A DNA stretch of 42,932 nucleotides from a virus. The DNA lies in IMG/VR virus record IMGVR_UViG_3300006042_000002, positions 1-42,932 of that record; one strand, given 5' to 3'. The notes under the pieces were generated by a model. It made no database searches, was not told where the DNA came from, and worked only from the letters and a program-made list of their open reading frames with translations. Below, one piece after another: positions 22,252 to 30,364 of the stretch. The first letter of the stretch is position 1, and each line of letters opens with the position of its first letter. Position numbers and translations under genes: made by a program.

Positions 22252-23636
22252 AAAGAACTGAGCAGGCACGGCTGACCGATTGCCAAACAGCCTGCGTACC
22301 ACGCACATCGGTTCTCACCGAATTCCAGTCCACGCCCCACAACCCAGTTTCTCCGCGACAGACCTAGTTGTTTCTCTTTGGGGGTCTGATTGATTCCCAC
22401 CATTCCCGTGACGAATGCCATCTTCAGGTGATATCCCCCAATGTGTTCCCGTTTCAACACGCGAGCTTCAAACCCTTCCCGATTACACTGAGTCGCGGTC
22501 AGGACGAGCGTGTGTCGCTTCTGGGACATCGAACGCATCGCCATCCAGGTTTCCCTTTCCTGATCAAGCTTATCCAACTTCCGGTCGATGGGTGCCGCTA
22601 AATCCGCGTAGTCAAAACAAACGATGTCGGGGAAGAATCCGTCCCTGGCACACTCATCCAGAATCGCGTCTGCCGCTGTAACGGACAGTGTCCCGGCTGG
22701 ATTGTTCCATAGTTTCAGATGACCACTCTCTGCCATCTGAGCGAACACTTCCCTGACGTGGGGAACTGTGATGCACGTCCGGTCTTCCCACTCCACTGCC
22801 ACGTCAGGCATTTCTCCGTCGTTCGATTCCAACTTGACCGGCATCGGAATCCGCTTGGTCCTGTTCCCGTCCGCATCGAATGGACGCTCCGTGGACCGGC
22901 AAGCAAAGCGAATCATCACGTCTTCCCGCGTGTCGTCGCCCATCTCAAAGTAAGCCACCTTCAGTCCCTGCTGCACGGCTCGAATGGTGATATCCTGAAG
23001 GTCGTATGACTTCCCCCCTTTTTCTTTGGACAAGAAAGACACGAATCCACCCCTGCGAAGGGCTTTGTCGTAGAAATTCCCCATTGCACCGGGAAGTTCC
23101 AGCATGGACTCCGTTCGCCTCTCGAAAGCGGCTTCCAGTGCTGCCTGGTCCGTCAGGACGTCGATTCCTGAACCAAGTCCCAGTTCAATCTTGCGGCTTT
23201 TCTCTACGAGAGCATGAGCCTGCTCGACGTCCCCACGTTCCAGGCAAGCTGTCATCTGGGCTGCCAGGTCTTTCAGACGGACACCCTCGAAATACCTCCC
23301 CGCGATGTCGAGCAGGTGATCCGGGGTAAGCTGTTGTTTCAGTCTTTCGGTTTCCGCAGATAGCCCCGACAGGAGACTTCCCACTGCTCCCACAAGTTCA
23401 GCGTCTTTGTTGGTGTCGGCCCACTCGTGGAAGTACTGCTGGACGGCACCTTTCGGGGCGGTGTTATACTTTCGATAATGAACAACTGCCCACTGTACGA
23501 TAAGATTCGCATGTCGGGAACTGAAGAGTCCATGATCTTTCCATTTCTGGGCGACTGCCGCGAGGACTTTCTTTGACACGATGCATCCAATCATCACCTG
23601 ACGTTCTGCTGTTCCATCGCGTTGAGTGACTTTCAT
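22248..23636 (-). CDS. DnaB/RadA-like replicative helicase
   Basis: 462 residues. The N-terminal 150 are helical, as in DnaB N-domains. The RecA-like core starts at GGFVSFLSKEKGGKS (197-210), a Walker A in which the usual first glycine is serine (SKEKGGKS). Walker B is DIVCFDYADL (D342), and a TATQCNREG segment corresponds to the DnaB sensor/Q motif. LSRRNWVVGRGLE near the end resembles the C-terminal region of SF4 helicases. It is the likely replication-fork helicase, working with the primase at 29477-30355. No dedicated loader is recognised. Confidence 0.8.
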   Translation of the reverse strand: MKVTQRDGTAERQVMIGCIVSKKVLAAVAQKWKDHGLFSSRHANLIVQWAVVHYRKYNTAPKGAVQQYFHEWADTNKDAELVGAVGSLLSGLSAETERLKQQLTPDHLLDIAGRYFEGVRLKDLAAQMTACLERGDVEQAHALVEKSRKIELGLGSGIDVLTDQAALEAAFERRTESMLELPGAMGNFYDKALRRGGFVSFLSKEKGGKSYDLQDITIRAVQQGLKVAYFEMGDDTREDVMIRFACRSTERPFDADGNRTKRIPMPVKLESNDGEMPDVAVEWEDRTCITVPHVREVFAQMAESGHLKLWNNPAGTLSVTAADAILDECARDGFFPDIVCFDYADLAAPIDRKLDKLDQERETWMAMRSMSQKRHTLVLTATQCNREGFEARVLKREHIGGYHLKMAFVTGMVGINQTPKEKQLGLSRRNWVVGRGLEFGENRCAWYAGCLAIGQPCLLSSF

Positions 23637-23659
23637 GGTGGACGACCTTCCGTGATTTC

Positions 23660-24370
23660 TTATGTTCCTGCCAGTTCAAAGGTCAACGCATCCAGCCCTA
23701 CTAACTGCCGTCCGAACGCCACACACGCCTGCGAGATGTCTTCGTGAGCAAGTTCTTCTGTATCGTACTGATAGTCTTGAAAATCTACTTCAGAAGGATA
23801 CGTATAGTCAACTCTCCCCTTGAGCAGCATCTTGAAGGACATCGGCAGGGCAGTTCCTGTCCCATCGTGGTGAATTCTGAGGGATGTCCCAATCCGAATA
23901 AAAGTACCCGGACGTTGCAGATATCCCCCCACAACTAAATCCGTCAACTTCACATGCTGAACCGGATGATGACGAAAGATCACCTTCGCCAGACGCATGA
24001 ACTCCATAACGGTAATTTCGATTCGATGAAAGAAGCCACGACGGAACTCCCACGCATTCATTGACCCAACGAGAGGACTCCCTACTTTGTCCCACGTCTT
24101 TGACCAGTGATACAGATCCTTCGACCACGCTGGATGAAGTAACTCAGCCGAACGCTTCACGAGCGGAACGGCGGAATTCTCGCACATCTCGCGGTTGTGG
24201 TAACTCAGAAAGTAACTGGAATCGAATGTCGCCAGTTGACACTGAACACGAATGAACTCGGCTTTCTCGGGCTGGTTGTTCTCGTCCAACCAGTCAGCGT
24301 AGATGAGCCGCACGTCGTTGTCGGTCGGATTAAGGAGAATCCCCTGATGGAGTGCTTCGCCGTCAGTCAT
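23660..24370 (-). CDS. TIGR02996-domain protein
   Basis: 236 residues; ATGA overlap with the upstream gene fixes the start at 24370. The N-terminal domain reads NPTDNDVRLIYADWLDENNQ, then AEFIRVQCQLA. In the middle EFRRGFFHRIEI matches the RGFxxxV motif of the family. No zinc knuckle is present, unlike the copies at 420 and 30365. It lies directly downstream of the helicase but is separately coupled to the gene at 24367-25074. Confidence 0.85.
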   Translation of the reverse strand: MTDGEALHQGILLNPTDNDVRLIYADWLDENNQPEKAEFIRVQCQLATFDSSYFLSYHNREMCENSAVPLVKRSAELLHPAWSKDLYHWSKTWDKVGSPLVGSMNAWEFRRGFFHRIEITVMEFMRLAKVIFRHHPVQHVKLTDLVVGGYLQRPGTFIRIGTSLRIHHDGTGTALPMSFKMLLKGRVDYTYPSEVDFQDYQYDTEELAHEDISQACVAFGRQLVGLDALTFELAGT

Positions 24371-25074
24371 TTCACTTCCTCCAAGACTCGATTCCACGAC
24401 CCGTCATCTTCCCCCGCCCATCGGATAAGGATTCCCTTGAGGTAACTAGATGCCAGGTCATGCGTTGGCGTCCACGTATGGGGAACCAGATCTCCTGACC
24501 ACTCTGCCCACCTTCCGTACTTACGATGAACCGACTTGAAGAAATCCGTCAGGTATCCCGCCACATCCAAGTAGACGACCAGTTCCCGATAAGCGTCCTT
24601 CACTTTCGGATCGGTCGACGTGGCTAGTTTGGACTTGAAGGACTTCAGGTTCTGAACCGAACGGCAGACAACACCCCGAAGTTGTTTCTCGGTGTTGACG
24701 AGCCAAGTCAGTTCCTGAGTCATTTCCAGAACGTCCCTTTCCTCCTGAGACAGTTCCGCCTGTTTTCCGTCAAGCAACACGGCTCGTTCAATCTCCTCCC
24801 CGATCCAGTCCCAGTTGTTACGAAAGTCGTCCCCGCTCTGGACCTTCGGACGTTCGATCTTGAGTTGGATGTACTTGTTTACACGGGTGACGACGACTTC
24901 TTCTCCATGCTGATTGATGAGAAGCTCGAACGCCTTCTCCCAACGGGCTTGACGCTTGCGGGTCCACCCCATCGCCTGAATGTGATCCCGAATCTTTTCG
25001 GCCATGCCGCGTGCGAGAATTCCCGCTCTGTCTTGCTTGGCGGTCCCGAAGTCGATGTCGAAAGTGTCATCCAT
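24367..25074 (-). CDS. Hypothetical helical protein
   Basis: 235 residues from the ATG at 25074 with GGGGAAG in front; it overlaps the upstream gene by 8 bases. The frame extends to 25254, but that part overlaps the neighbour. Predicted mostly helical, with charged segments (MGWTRKRQARWEKAFELLIN, LDGKQAELSQEERDVLEM) and a C-terminal region with several aromatics. No domain is recognised. It lies upstream of the helicase in the same run of genes, so a replication accessory role is possible. Confidence 0.65.
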   Translation of the reverse strand: MDDTFDIDFGTAKQDRAGILARGMAEKIRDHIQAMGWTRKRQARWEKAFELLINQHGEEVVVTRVNKYIQLKIERPKVQSGDDFRNNWDWIGEEIERAVLLDGKQAELSQEERDVLEMTQELTWLVNTEKQLRGVVCRSVQNLKSFKSKLATSTDPKVKDAYRELVVYLDVAGYLTDFFKSVHRKYGRWAEWSGDLVPHTWTPTHDLASSYLKGILIRWAGEDDGSWNRVLEEVK

Positions 25075-25576
25075 CTTTCTTCCCCACCAAAACCTTCTGG
25101 AGTGCCAGTCGGGTCTTGTTAATCCAGTCCATGTAAAGAGCATCCAGATCGTCACCCATTGCCACGGCACCGCCAGTTTCCATGATCTGCACAGCCCCGT
25201 CCACCACACGATTCTTGATCGCGTTGTCGTACCGGATGCCCGCGACCATCGCATCGAACATATCAGTACAGGCGGAAATCAACTTGGCGTTGGCTCTCCC
25301 TCTCCGGTCTTCCGTGCCCGATGTAATCACGAAGACGTGAGCCAGTTCTGACCATGCGTTCCTTCCTGACGCACTGTCAATCTTGGCGTAGGGAACGTGA
25401 CTTTCCCGATCATCGTGGTAGAGTACTTCCTGCTCCTCGAAATCCGGAAACTCGACTGTCCACGGACCCGGAGAGAACTGTGGATAAATGGAATCCACAT
25501 CACACAAGTCCGATTCCAGCTTCGGATCGATTGGCACAATTTCCAGTTTCGGATTGATGGGAACGATTTCAGACAT
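25067..25576 (-). CDS. Phage APW/ANA-type hypothetical protein
   Basis: 169 residues from the ATG at 25576 (TGATG overlap; a GTG one codon earlier is possible). After a repeated N-terminal element (EIVPINPKL, then EIVPIDPKL) comes GPWTVEF, a variable strand region, and GRANAKLISACTDMFDAM. This (G/A)PW...ANAxLIxAxxxM pattern is a widespread phage family of unknown function. A shorter relative lies at 35661-35978. Confidence 0.7.
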   Translation of the reverse strand: MSEIVPINPKLEIVPIDPKLESDLCDVDSIYPQFSPGPWTVEFPDFEEQEVLYHDDRESHVPYAKIDSASGRNAWSELAHVFVITSGTEDRRGRANAKLISACTDMFDAMVAGIRYDNAIKNRVVDGAVQIMETGGAVAMGDDLDALYMDWINKTRLALQKVLVGKKDG

Positions 25577-26133
25577 CACGAGGTCTCCATTGGATTGATT
25601 TCAACGACAGGCTTCTTGCTATCCATCCCCATTCGCATCAGGGGCTGCTCCGACTCTAGCACGGGACTAACCATCTTGCTGGTAAAAGAACTGAAACAGC
25701 GAAAATCCTGCACGAATCCTTTCCACAAAGAAATTTCCATCGAACAGGCGTAAATCTTCGATTCATTCCGGGAACGCCACCCCACACCTTCCAGACCAAT
25801 TCGCATCCACACCTTGCGTCCATTGACCATAAAAATGGGATTTCCCTGAATGTACGAGTCCATCGAACCCACGCGATACGGCTTGTGAAGCTTCAAGGTC
25901 GCGGGAACAAGTCTCTTCCAGTTGTCACTGACCCACTTGTACCCGGCTCGGGGCATTCGATCCGTGCCTCCTACTTTCATCGAGCAGGACACTCGTATGA
26001 ATTCAACTGTCGCCTTTACCAAATCGTCCGTGTCCGGGGATGCGTGTTCCTCCAGCCAGTCCCCATACATCAGCCGGGGCACGTCTTCCTGGGGATTGGC
26101 TCGAATCGCATCGAGTAGTGACTGACATTCCAT
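25576..26133 (-). CDS. TIGR02996-domain protein
   Basis: 185 residues. The domain reads IRANPQEDVPRLMYGDWLEE, then VEFIRVSCSM after a short insert. WKGFVQDFRCFSSF near residue 150 is the family's RGFxxxV segment with Lys replacing Arg. The ATG at 26133 is preceded by AAGGGG about 12 bases upstream. It is the head of a group with the APW-type protein. The C-terminus lacks the PGIEF end seen in longer copies. Confidence 0.82.
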   Translation of the reverse strand: MECQSLLDAIRANPQEDVPRLMYGDWLEEHASPDTDDLVKATVEFIRVSCSMKVGGTDRMPRAGYKWVSDNWKRLVPATLKLHKPYRVGSMDSYIQGNPIFMVNGRKVWMRIGLEGVGWRSRNESKIYACSMEISLWKGFVQDFRCFSSFTSKMVSPVLESEQPLMRMGMDSKKPVVEINPMETS

Positions 26134-26176
26134 CTGGTCTACACCCCTTGACTCCTACAAACCGGGAGCAATCGGA

Positions 26177-26419
26177 TTACTTTTCATCAACGGGACGGGT
26201 CGTTGAAGTGCGGACCCCTTTTATGAAACCACGTCCGAACCTTCCGGTCCTGTCACCGACCTGCTCCCCGATATTCTCCGCGTCAGGAAGAATAATCTTG
26301 GGTTTTGGTTCTGGTGGGGGAGTGGGCTTCCAGGGCTGAAACACGAACAGGAACAAACTGACAACGAACACAACACCCAACAAAATCAGCCATCCAGGGG
26401 GTTTTTCATCGTTTCTCAT
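26177..26419 (-). CDS. Single-span membrane protein
   Basis: 80 residues; ATG at 26419 behind GAGGATT. A short charged N-terminus (RNDEKPP), one hydrophobic span (WLILLGVVFVVSLFLFVF), then a proline-rich stalk (TPPPEPKPK) and a glycine/arginine-rich end. The topology is probably N-in with the tail outside. No family recognised. Confidence 0.65.
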   Translation of the reverse strand: MRNDEKPPGWLILLGVVFVVSLFLFVFQPWKPTPPPEPKPKIILPDAENIGEQVGDRTGRFGRGFIKGVRTSTTRPVDEK

Positions 26420-26427
26420 GGAAATCC

Positions 26428-26664
26428 TCACTTCGACTTCTTGCGTTTCCGTGTCTTCTTGGGTTCCGGGGGAGGTGGATTGACGAACTCCTCCACCTGG
26501 ATTTCCAGTGCCTCGTACCGCTGCATGTCCTCTTCCCAAGCTCTTTTACAAAGTCGGTACTGAACCGGAGTCAAAACGAACCGCTGCTTCACTTTGACAC
26601 GGAATTCAAAGACTTTCTGCCAATCTTCAGCGGACAAGAAGGTTTTCTTGCGTGTGACATCCAT
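26428..26664 (-). CDS. Small basic protein
   Basis: 78 residues from the ATG at 26664. GGAG lies about 10 bases upstream and an operator-like dyad at 26696-26718. The first 55 residues are helical and basic (FRVKVKQRFVLTPVQYRLCK). The tail is proline- then lysine/arginine-rich (NPPPPEPKKTRKRKKSK), similar to the cut gene at 1-114. The composition suggests nucleic-acid binding, but nothing more specific can be said. Confidence 0.65.
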   Translation of the reverse strand: MDVTRKKTFLSAEDWQKVFEFRVKVKQRFVLTPVQYRLCKRAWEEDMQRYEALEIQVEEFVNPPPPEPKKTRKRKKSK

Positions 26665-26695
26665 TCGTGGGCACTCCTGTTCATGCGTCTGGGAT

Positions 26696-26718
26696 TTGCA
26701 ACTACGAACCGGTTGCAA
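26696..26718. promoter_or_regulatory. Operator-like dyad TTGCAAC-N9-GTTGCAA
   Basis: A perfect 7-bp inverted repeat with a 9-bp centre (TACGAACCG), 32 bp before the ATG at 26664 and just after the stop of the upstream gene. It is the best copy of the element at 2250 and 21892. Confidence 0.55.
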
Positions 26719-26722
26719 TCGG

Positions 26723-27082
26723 CTACGGCCTACTAGAACTCGGCAGAAAGTCTTCTGGGGACACTTCACCCGCTTCTTGCTGCTTATCGTCTGCCATCCG
26801 AACCAGCCAATTGCCCAGTTTCCGCAGATCCTTCGGCGGAATGCCACACACAGCGAATGTGGCGGTTCCTGTGGTGATGTGGAAGGTCAGGACAAGAGGA
26901 TTGCCCTTCTCGCCTGTACCCTCACCCTGAACCGAGAAGTCGGTTCCGTCTTCTTTGACATCGCCTTCCCAGTGAATGCCGCCAGGGAAGGACACTTCGT
27001 TGTGGAATGCCATGAGATTCTCGGGTTGGGTAAAAACAAAGCGGATGTCGGCTGCTCTTTGTGGGACTTCCGACTTGCCCAT
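26723..27082 (-). CDS. Hypothetical beta-rich protein
   Basis: 119 residues from the ATG at 27082; the ribosome site is weak, and an ATG at 27013 is an alternative. The centre looks like a beta sandwich (EVSFPGGIHWEGDVKEDGT, NPLVLTFHITTGTATFAV), followed by a helix (PPKDLRKLGNWLVRMADD). Promoter 27140-27168 lies 58 bases upstream. Not recognised; the fold may be a small modulator or structural protein. Confidence 0.6.
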   Translation of the reverse strand: MGKSEVPQRAADIRFVFTQPENLMAFHNEVSFPGGIHWEGDVKEDGTDFSVQGEGTGEKGNPLVLTFHITTGTATFAVCGIPPKDLRKLGNWLVRMADDKQQEAGEVSPEDFLPSSSRP

Positions 27083-27139
27083 CCGGTGGACCCGATACCG
27101 CAGGACTGGTCAGTCGCTCGGGTCAACACGACTGAAACA

Positions 27140-27168
27140 ACCCTAGCACACAATTTCCTGAAAGGCAA
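27140..27168 (-). promoter_or_regulatory. Sigma70-like promoter, shared element
   Basis: Minus strand TTGCCT (27163-27168), 17-bp spacer, TAGGGT (27140-27145). The block AATTGCCTTTCAGGAAATT is nearly identical to the plus-strand copies at 36620 and 39879, as is the following GTGTGCTAGGGTTG. It overlaps the RNase H 3' end. Confidence 0.65.
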
Positions 27169-27176
27169 TTTTCCAC

Positions 27177-27596
27177 TCACTTTATTTCGGCCAACTCGTC
27201 ACATTCGGAATTCTTGTCTCTTGGTATCCACTGAACTTCCCATTCTGTATCAATCTTCGCCAACAGCTTCCAAGCAGTCTCCCGAAGTGGTTTCAGATGG
27301 TCCGCCTTGATCTTCCAGTTGCCCACCAGCGTCTCCAGGACGAGCTTGGAGTCACCTTCAATGCGAAGGGTGTCAGGTGATGTACAGAGACAGGCAATCC
27401 ATCGTAGGCCAGCGATGAGGGCTTCGTATTCCGCTGTGTTGTTGGTTTGGGTGGGTAGTCTGGAGTTACCCCGACCCTTTGCGATGGGGTGATTGTCAAG
27501 AGTGTGTAAGGTCCATCCGAATGACGCTCTGGCTTCGGGTGTTCCATTACCCAGGCAACCACCATCGAAGCGAAGGATCAGGTTCAGGAGTTTCAT
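27177..27596 (-). CDS. rnhA: Ribonuclease HI
   Basis: 139 residues. The four acidic residues are in place: RFDGGCLGN (D11), NNTAEYEALI (E56), EGDSKLV (D82) and SECDELAE (D133). The WIPRDKNSECDELA segment replaces the usual WVxGHxGxxxNExAD, so the loop histidine is absent; this is common in archaeal-type RNase HI. It should remove RNA primers or R-loops during phage replication. It is preceded by the 800-base noncoding stretch, from which it may be transcribed. Confidence 0.9.
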   Translation of the reverse strand: MKLLNLILRFDGGCLGNGTPEARASFGWTLHTLDNHPIAKGRGNSRLPTQTNNTAEYEALIAGLRWIACLCTSPDTLRIEGDSKLVLETLVGNWKIKADHLKPLRETAWKLLAKIDTEWEVQWIPRDKNSECDELAEIK

Positions 27597-27599
27597 GAT

Positions 27600-28345
27600 T
27601 TACCTTAATTTCCAATCCCTGTACGTACGGGGGGGATTCCCCTGTCAGCAGCACTATTAGATGGCATCTAAGAGTAACTGTCTGATAGTAGGTGAGCTTA
27701 CCGGGTGATCTGCTCCAAAGCCCTTTAAATTGCCGTGTCTGGGTTTAGTAGCGGTGTTTTAGGATCAAAGTCCTTGTGCATTTTGTCACCGGGACGTATC
27801 CCCCCATTCGGGATCGACTACCTTCCGTTGCCCGGCATAAACCTTACCCGAAACTGGGCAGGTTAACCCGCGTTTCCCCATTAATGGACAACCCTTTGAC
27901 AGGTTCAATCCACCAGTTGTTTCCCCCGGATTTCGGTCCGGGGCAATCTGGCACTGCGGCTCCGACCTCGCAAAAGCAATAACCTGGCGATCTTTTAAAC
28001 CAGGTGGCTTCCCCCACGACAACCCTCCTCGCCTTCCGTGAGTGAGCACGGTTTCATCAGTCCGGGTAGGCACTGAACTCACGCAGCGGGCGGTTCCGGT
28101 TGGACTGGGGCACACTTCCGTTTTGGTTCAGGATGACGTCCGTGAGACTCACAACCTGCATCACTCGAAATCTTTTTGGGTACTTTGGATTTGCCTTGCC
28201 GAAATGCCGTTTGAAGTGCTATTCTTCAGTTACGGGAGTCCGGTCCGATTCACCGACATACCCACTGTCGAAACGGCGTGATGCACCGAATCTGACAGGC
28301 TCAGAAGGGAAGGGGCGAAAGCTCTTTCCCTTCTGTGTTTCATAG
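27600..28345 (-). ncRNA. Candidate large structured noncoding RNA
   Basis: The gap 27597-28407 (811 bases) has no plausible gene but many inverted repeats: AGAAGGGAA/TTCCCTTCT around a GGGCGAAAGCTC tip (28303-28334), CCCCGGA/TCCGGGG (27924-27943) inside a CCAG/CTGG outer stem, ACCTGG/CCAGGT (27982-28005), CCGTG/CACGG near 28040, GAAAC/GTTTC with inner GGTTAACC near 27850-27880, ATCCC/GGGAT near 27800-27816 and ACTATTAG/CTAAGAGT (27655-27677). A weak promoter (TTGATT-N17-TAACCT, minus) sits just before the first hairpin. Strand is inferred from neighbours. Large phage RNAs such as GOLLD and ROOL are the nearest known analogues. Confidence 0.45.
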
Positions 28346-28407
28346 GTTATTCACGCCACGAGCCAGAATCAAGCCTAAAATTCCGCCGCTTCTTCTTCCG
28401 CGTCGTT

Positions 28408-29253
28408 CTATTCTCTTGGAAGCACGAACTCGATTCCTGGCCATTCCTTATTCAAAAGCCGTTTTCTCACCACTTCTTCCAGAATGTCGTGATCCCTGGC
28501 TTGCTCCCAGCTTTCACGAGAAACAAGTTCTCGTCTTCGACAACCATCAAAACGACCGCAATACATCTTGTTTTCAGGGCTGTAGTTGACAACCAGACGA
28601 GGAATCGTGGACAGCGTCACCTTCCCGACCGGGTGGGCATCCGTGATCGCGTCCCCGTTATCTTTCCAGCCGTACTGCCCGTCCCAGGGACAGTGAACTT
28701 CCGAAATCAGCCCACGGTGGAAGAGAACACCCATGTTGGGCACGAAGGGCAGCGTGCCGGAATTGATGCAGTATCCTGCTAGAGCAGGAAAACTCCAAGA
28801 AATCCAGTTGCGTTCGTAATCCTTGACTTTTCCGGACATGAGCGTGGACTGGCCCAGCAGAATCGCGTTAGCGTGCATTCGGTCTTGTTCAGCATTCGCA
28901 CAGGGATTGCAGAAGCCACAATTCCCACGGAATACTTTGTCTACAGGCGAATTTCCGTGGAATTCGTCGTAAATCGTCTCGTATCGTGGATTCCGGCACA
29001 GGAACCCCTTCGCAATCTTCACCTGAAGTCGAACGAACGTGGCCCAGTTTTCCTGCCCGTCACGCTCCAGAGCATCTGCGAACTGCTCCCGCCGTTCATC
29101 CGACGTCGGAGACGCCAACACACGCTGTCGGGCGGCATCCAGGGGCTTCTCTTGGTCGTCCAAGAAATCCGCGTAGATACCCCGACAGGCACGCTGTTCC
29201 TCAGCCGTGGTCAGGGAACGAATCTTGGTCAGGAAGTCGGTGGAAGACGTCAT
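28408..29253 (-). CDS. TIGR02996-domain protein, long form
   Basis: 281 residues; TAATG overlap with the upstream gene. The N-terminus has RACRGIYADFLDDQEK, a variant domain core, then a second related segment (REQFADALERDGQENWATFV, RLQVKIAKG). The middle carries CGFCNPCA, and HRGLISEVHCPW is the family RGFxxxV motif. The end is WPGIEFVLP, matching 420-1271. Just after the TAG the frame continues NDAEEEAAEF before another TAG, perhaps a relic or a readthrough tail. Confidence 0.82.
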   Translation of the reverse strand: MTSSTDFLTKIRSLTTAEEQRACRGIYADFLDDQEKPLDAARQRVLASPTSDERREQFADALERDGQENWATFVRLQVKIAKGFLCRNPRYETIYDEFHGNSPVDKVFRGNCGFCNPCANAEQDRMHANAILLGQSTLMSGKVKDYERNWISWSFPALAGYCINSGTLPFVPNMGVLFHRGLISEVHCPWDGQYGWKDNGDAITDAHPVGKVTLSTIPRLVVNYSPENKMYCGRFDGCRRRELVSRESWEQARDHDILEEVVRKRLLNKEWPGIEFVLPRE

Positions 29254-29456
29254 TAATCGGCCTCCACCACGACTGTTCCACTCTCTTCGTCACTCAAAAA
29301 GTAAATGGAAATTTCCTGACCATTGGCGAAGTGGAGAACAACTTCATCAGAAGTCTCTACACAAGAGTGTTCGTCTTTGCGGTGCTCCACGTCAATAAGT
29401 TCCGATCCACCGCACAGTTCCATGATCTGCTTTCGATCCACGATAATCTTCGTCAT
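29253..29456 (-). CDS. Small acidic protein
   Basis: 67 residues; GGGGA before the ATG at 29456. Predicted beta-rich and acidic (EVVLHFANGQEISIYFLSDEE). It lies between primase and a TIGR02996 gene, overlapping the latter's ATG by one base. Family unknown. Confidence 0.6.
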   Translation of the reverse strand: MTKIIVDRKQIMELCGGSELIDVEHRKDEHSCVETSDEVVLHFANGQEISIYFLSDEESGTVVVEAD

Positions 29457-29476
29457 GTTAGTTCCCCAATTTACTC

Positions 29477-30355
29477 CTAGCTGAGTATTTCCCTAAGTTC
29501 CTGGATTTCCCAGTCCGCCGCGTCTCCCGGATCACCCGTGGAAAGCTCCACGTTGAGTGTTTCCCCTGGATACACGCTGAGCAAATCTAGCATCCTTTCG
29601 GCTGCGATGCGTCCAGGAGCGTCAGGGTCCATTACAATTATTCGTTTGGGGTACTTGGCGATCCGGCACACCTGAATCTCGCTGAACGCGGTTCCGTAGG
29701 TGCAGACACAGCCGGGTCCGACACGCAGAGGACCGAACGGACCTTCAGTTACCAGAATGACATTCCCGACGAAATCTTCCCCTAGAAGCGTTGCCTTCAA
29801 ATCCACCGACTGTTCCGAAGGCTCAGCGGACAGGTATCGCAGGGGGGAGTTTCCGCAGTGTCGGCTTGTCCACGTCACCGGCTTCTTCTTGACGTGGACC
29901 GGGATGAAGATCCTCCACGCATGAGTCGATTCCGGTCCGATTCCCTGCACTTTCCAGGTGTCCGCCACGGCATCCGGGTCCAGATGTCGCTTCTGAAGGT
30001 ATTTCCGGTGTACGGGAAGAAGTTCACCTACTCCGGGGGGTGGAGTGTACGTTCCTGATGCTTTGGTGTGTTGTGGTTCGTCAAACGTCATCCAGGAGGA
30101 TATTTGCCCCAGAAGACGCAGGACGTCGCGTAATGGACGTCCTGACGCAGCAGAAAGGGTCTCACCAATCTTTAATTTTCCACAGACGAAGCAGGACACG
30201 CCGAAGGATCGGAGGTTGATCCCACAGCGGAATCGGTTGGAATTGGGGGAGCATAGAGGGCAGTCCAGACCGCACCATCCAAGACGAACGTGGTGGTGCG
30301 ATTCCGGTTCCCGATATTCGATGGAGAGTTCACGAAGAAGGTCGAAAATGGTCAT
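29477..30355 (-). CDS. DnaG-like DNA primase with zinc finger and TOPRIM
   Basis: 292 residues. An N-terminal zinc-binding region has CGLDCPLC (28-35) and SCFVCGK (54-60), with CGINLRSFG between, as in primase zinc ribbons. The TOPRIM domain follows: ILVTEGPFGPL (E204), then TYGTAFS and IIVMDPDAPGR (D243, D245). The protein is about half the length of bacterial DnaG, lacking most of the RNA-polymerase N-subdomain and the helicase-binding C-domain. It should make RNA primers for the polymerase at 10673 together with the DnaB-like helicase. Confidence 0.85.
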   Translation of the reverse strand: MTIFDLLRELSIEYREPESHHHVRLGWCGLDCPLCSPNSNRFRCGINLRSFGVSCFVCGKLKIGETLSAASGRPLRDVLRLLGQISSWMTFDEPQHTKASGTYTPPPGVGELLPVHRKYLQKRHLDPDAVADTWKVQGIGPESTHAWRIFIPVHVKKKPVTWTSRHCGNSPLRYLSAEPSEQSVDLKATLLGEDFVGNVILVTEGPFGPLRVGPGCVCTYGTAFSEIQVCRIAKYPKRIIVMDPDAPGRIAAERMLDLLSVYPGETLNVELSTGDPGDAADWEIQELREILS

Positions 30356-30364
30356 GGAGAAGAC

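Noticed and set aside
28030-28065. Hammerhead ribozyme core (minus strand CTGATGA at 28054-28060 next to a CCGTG/CACGG stem)
   Set aside because: The GAAA that must follow stem II is absent (AAGG instead), and no NUH cleavage site is placed correctly.
27786-28115. 109-codon minus-strand frame in the noncoding stretch
   Set aside because: No ribosome site, odd composition and no conserved pattern; the underlying DNA is better explained by inverted repeats.
28303-28334. Intrinsic terminator
   Set aside because: The hairpin is strong but has no U-tract on either strand, and no gene ends just before it on the plus strand.
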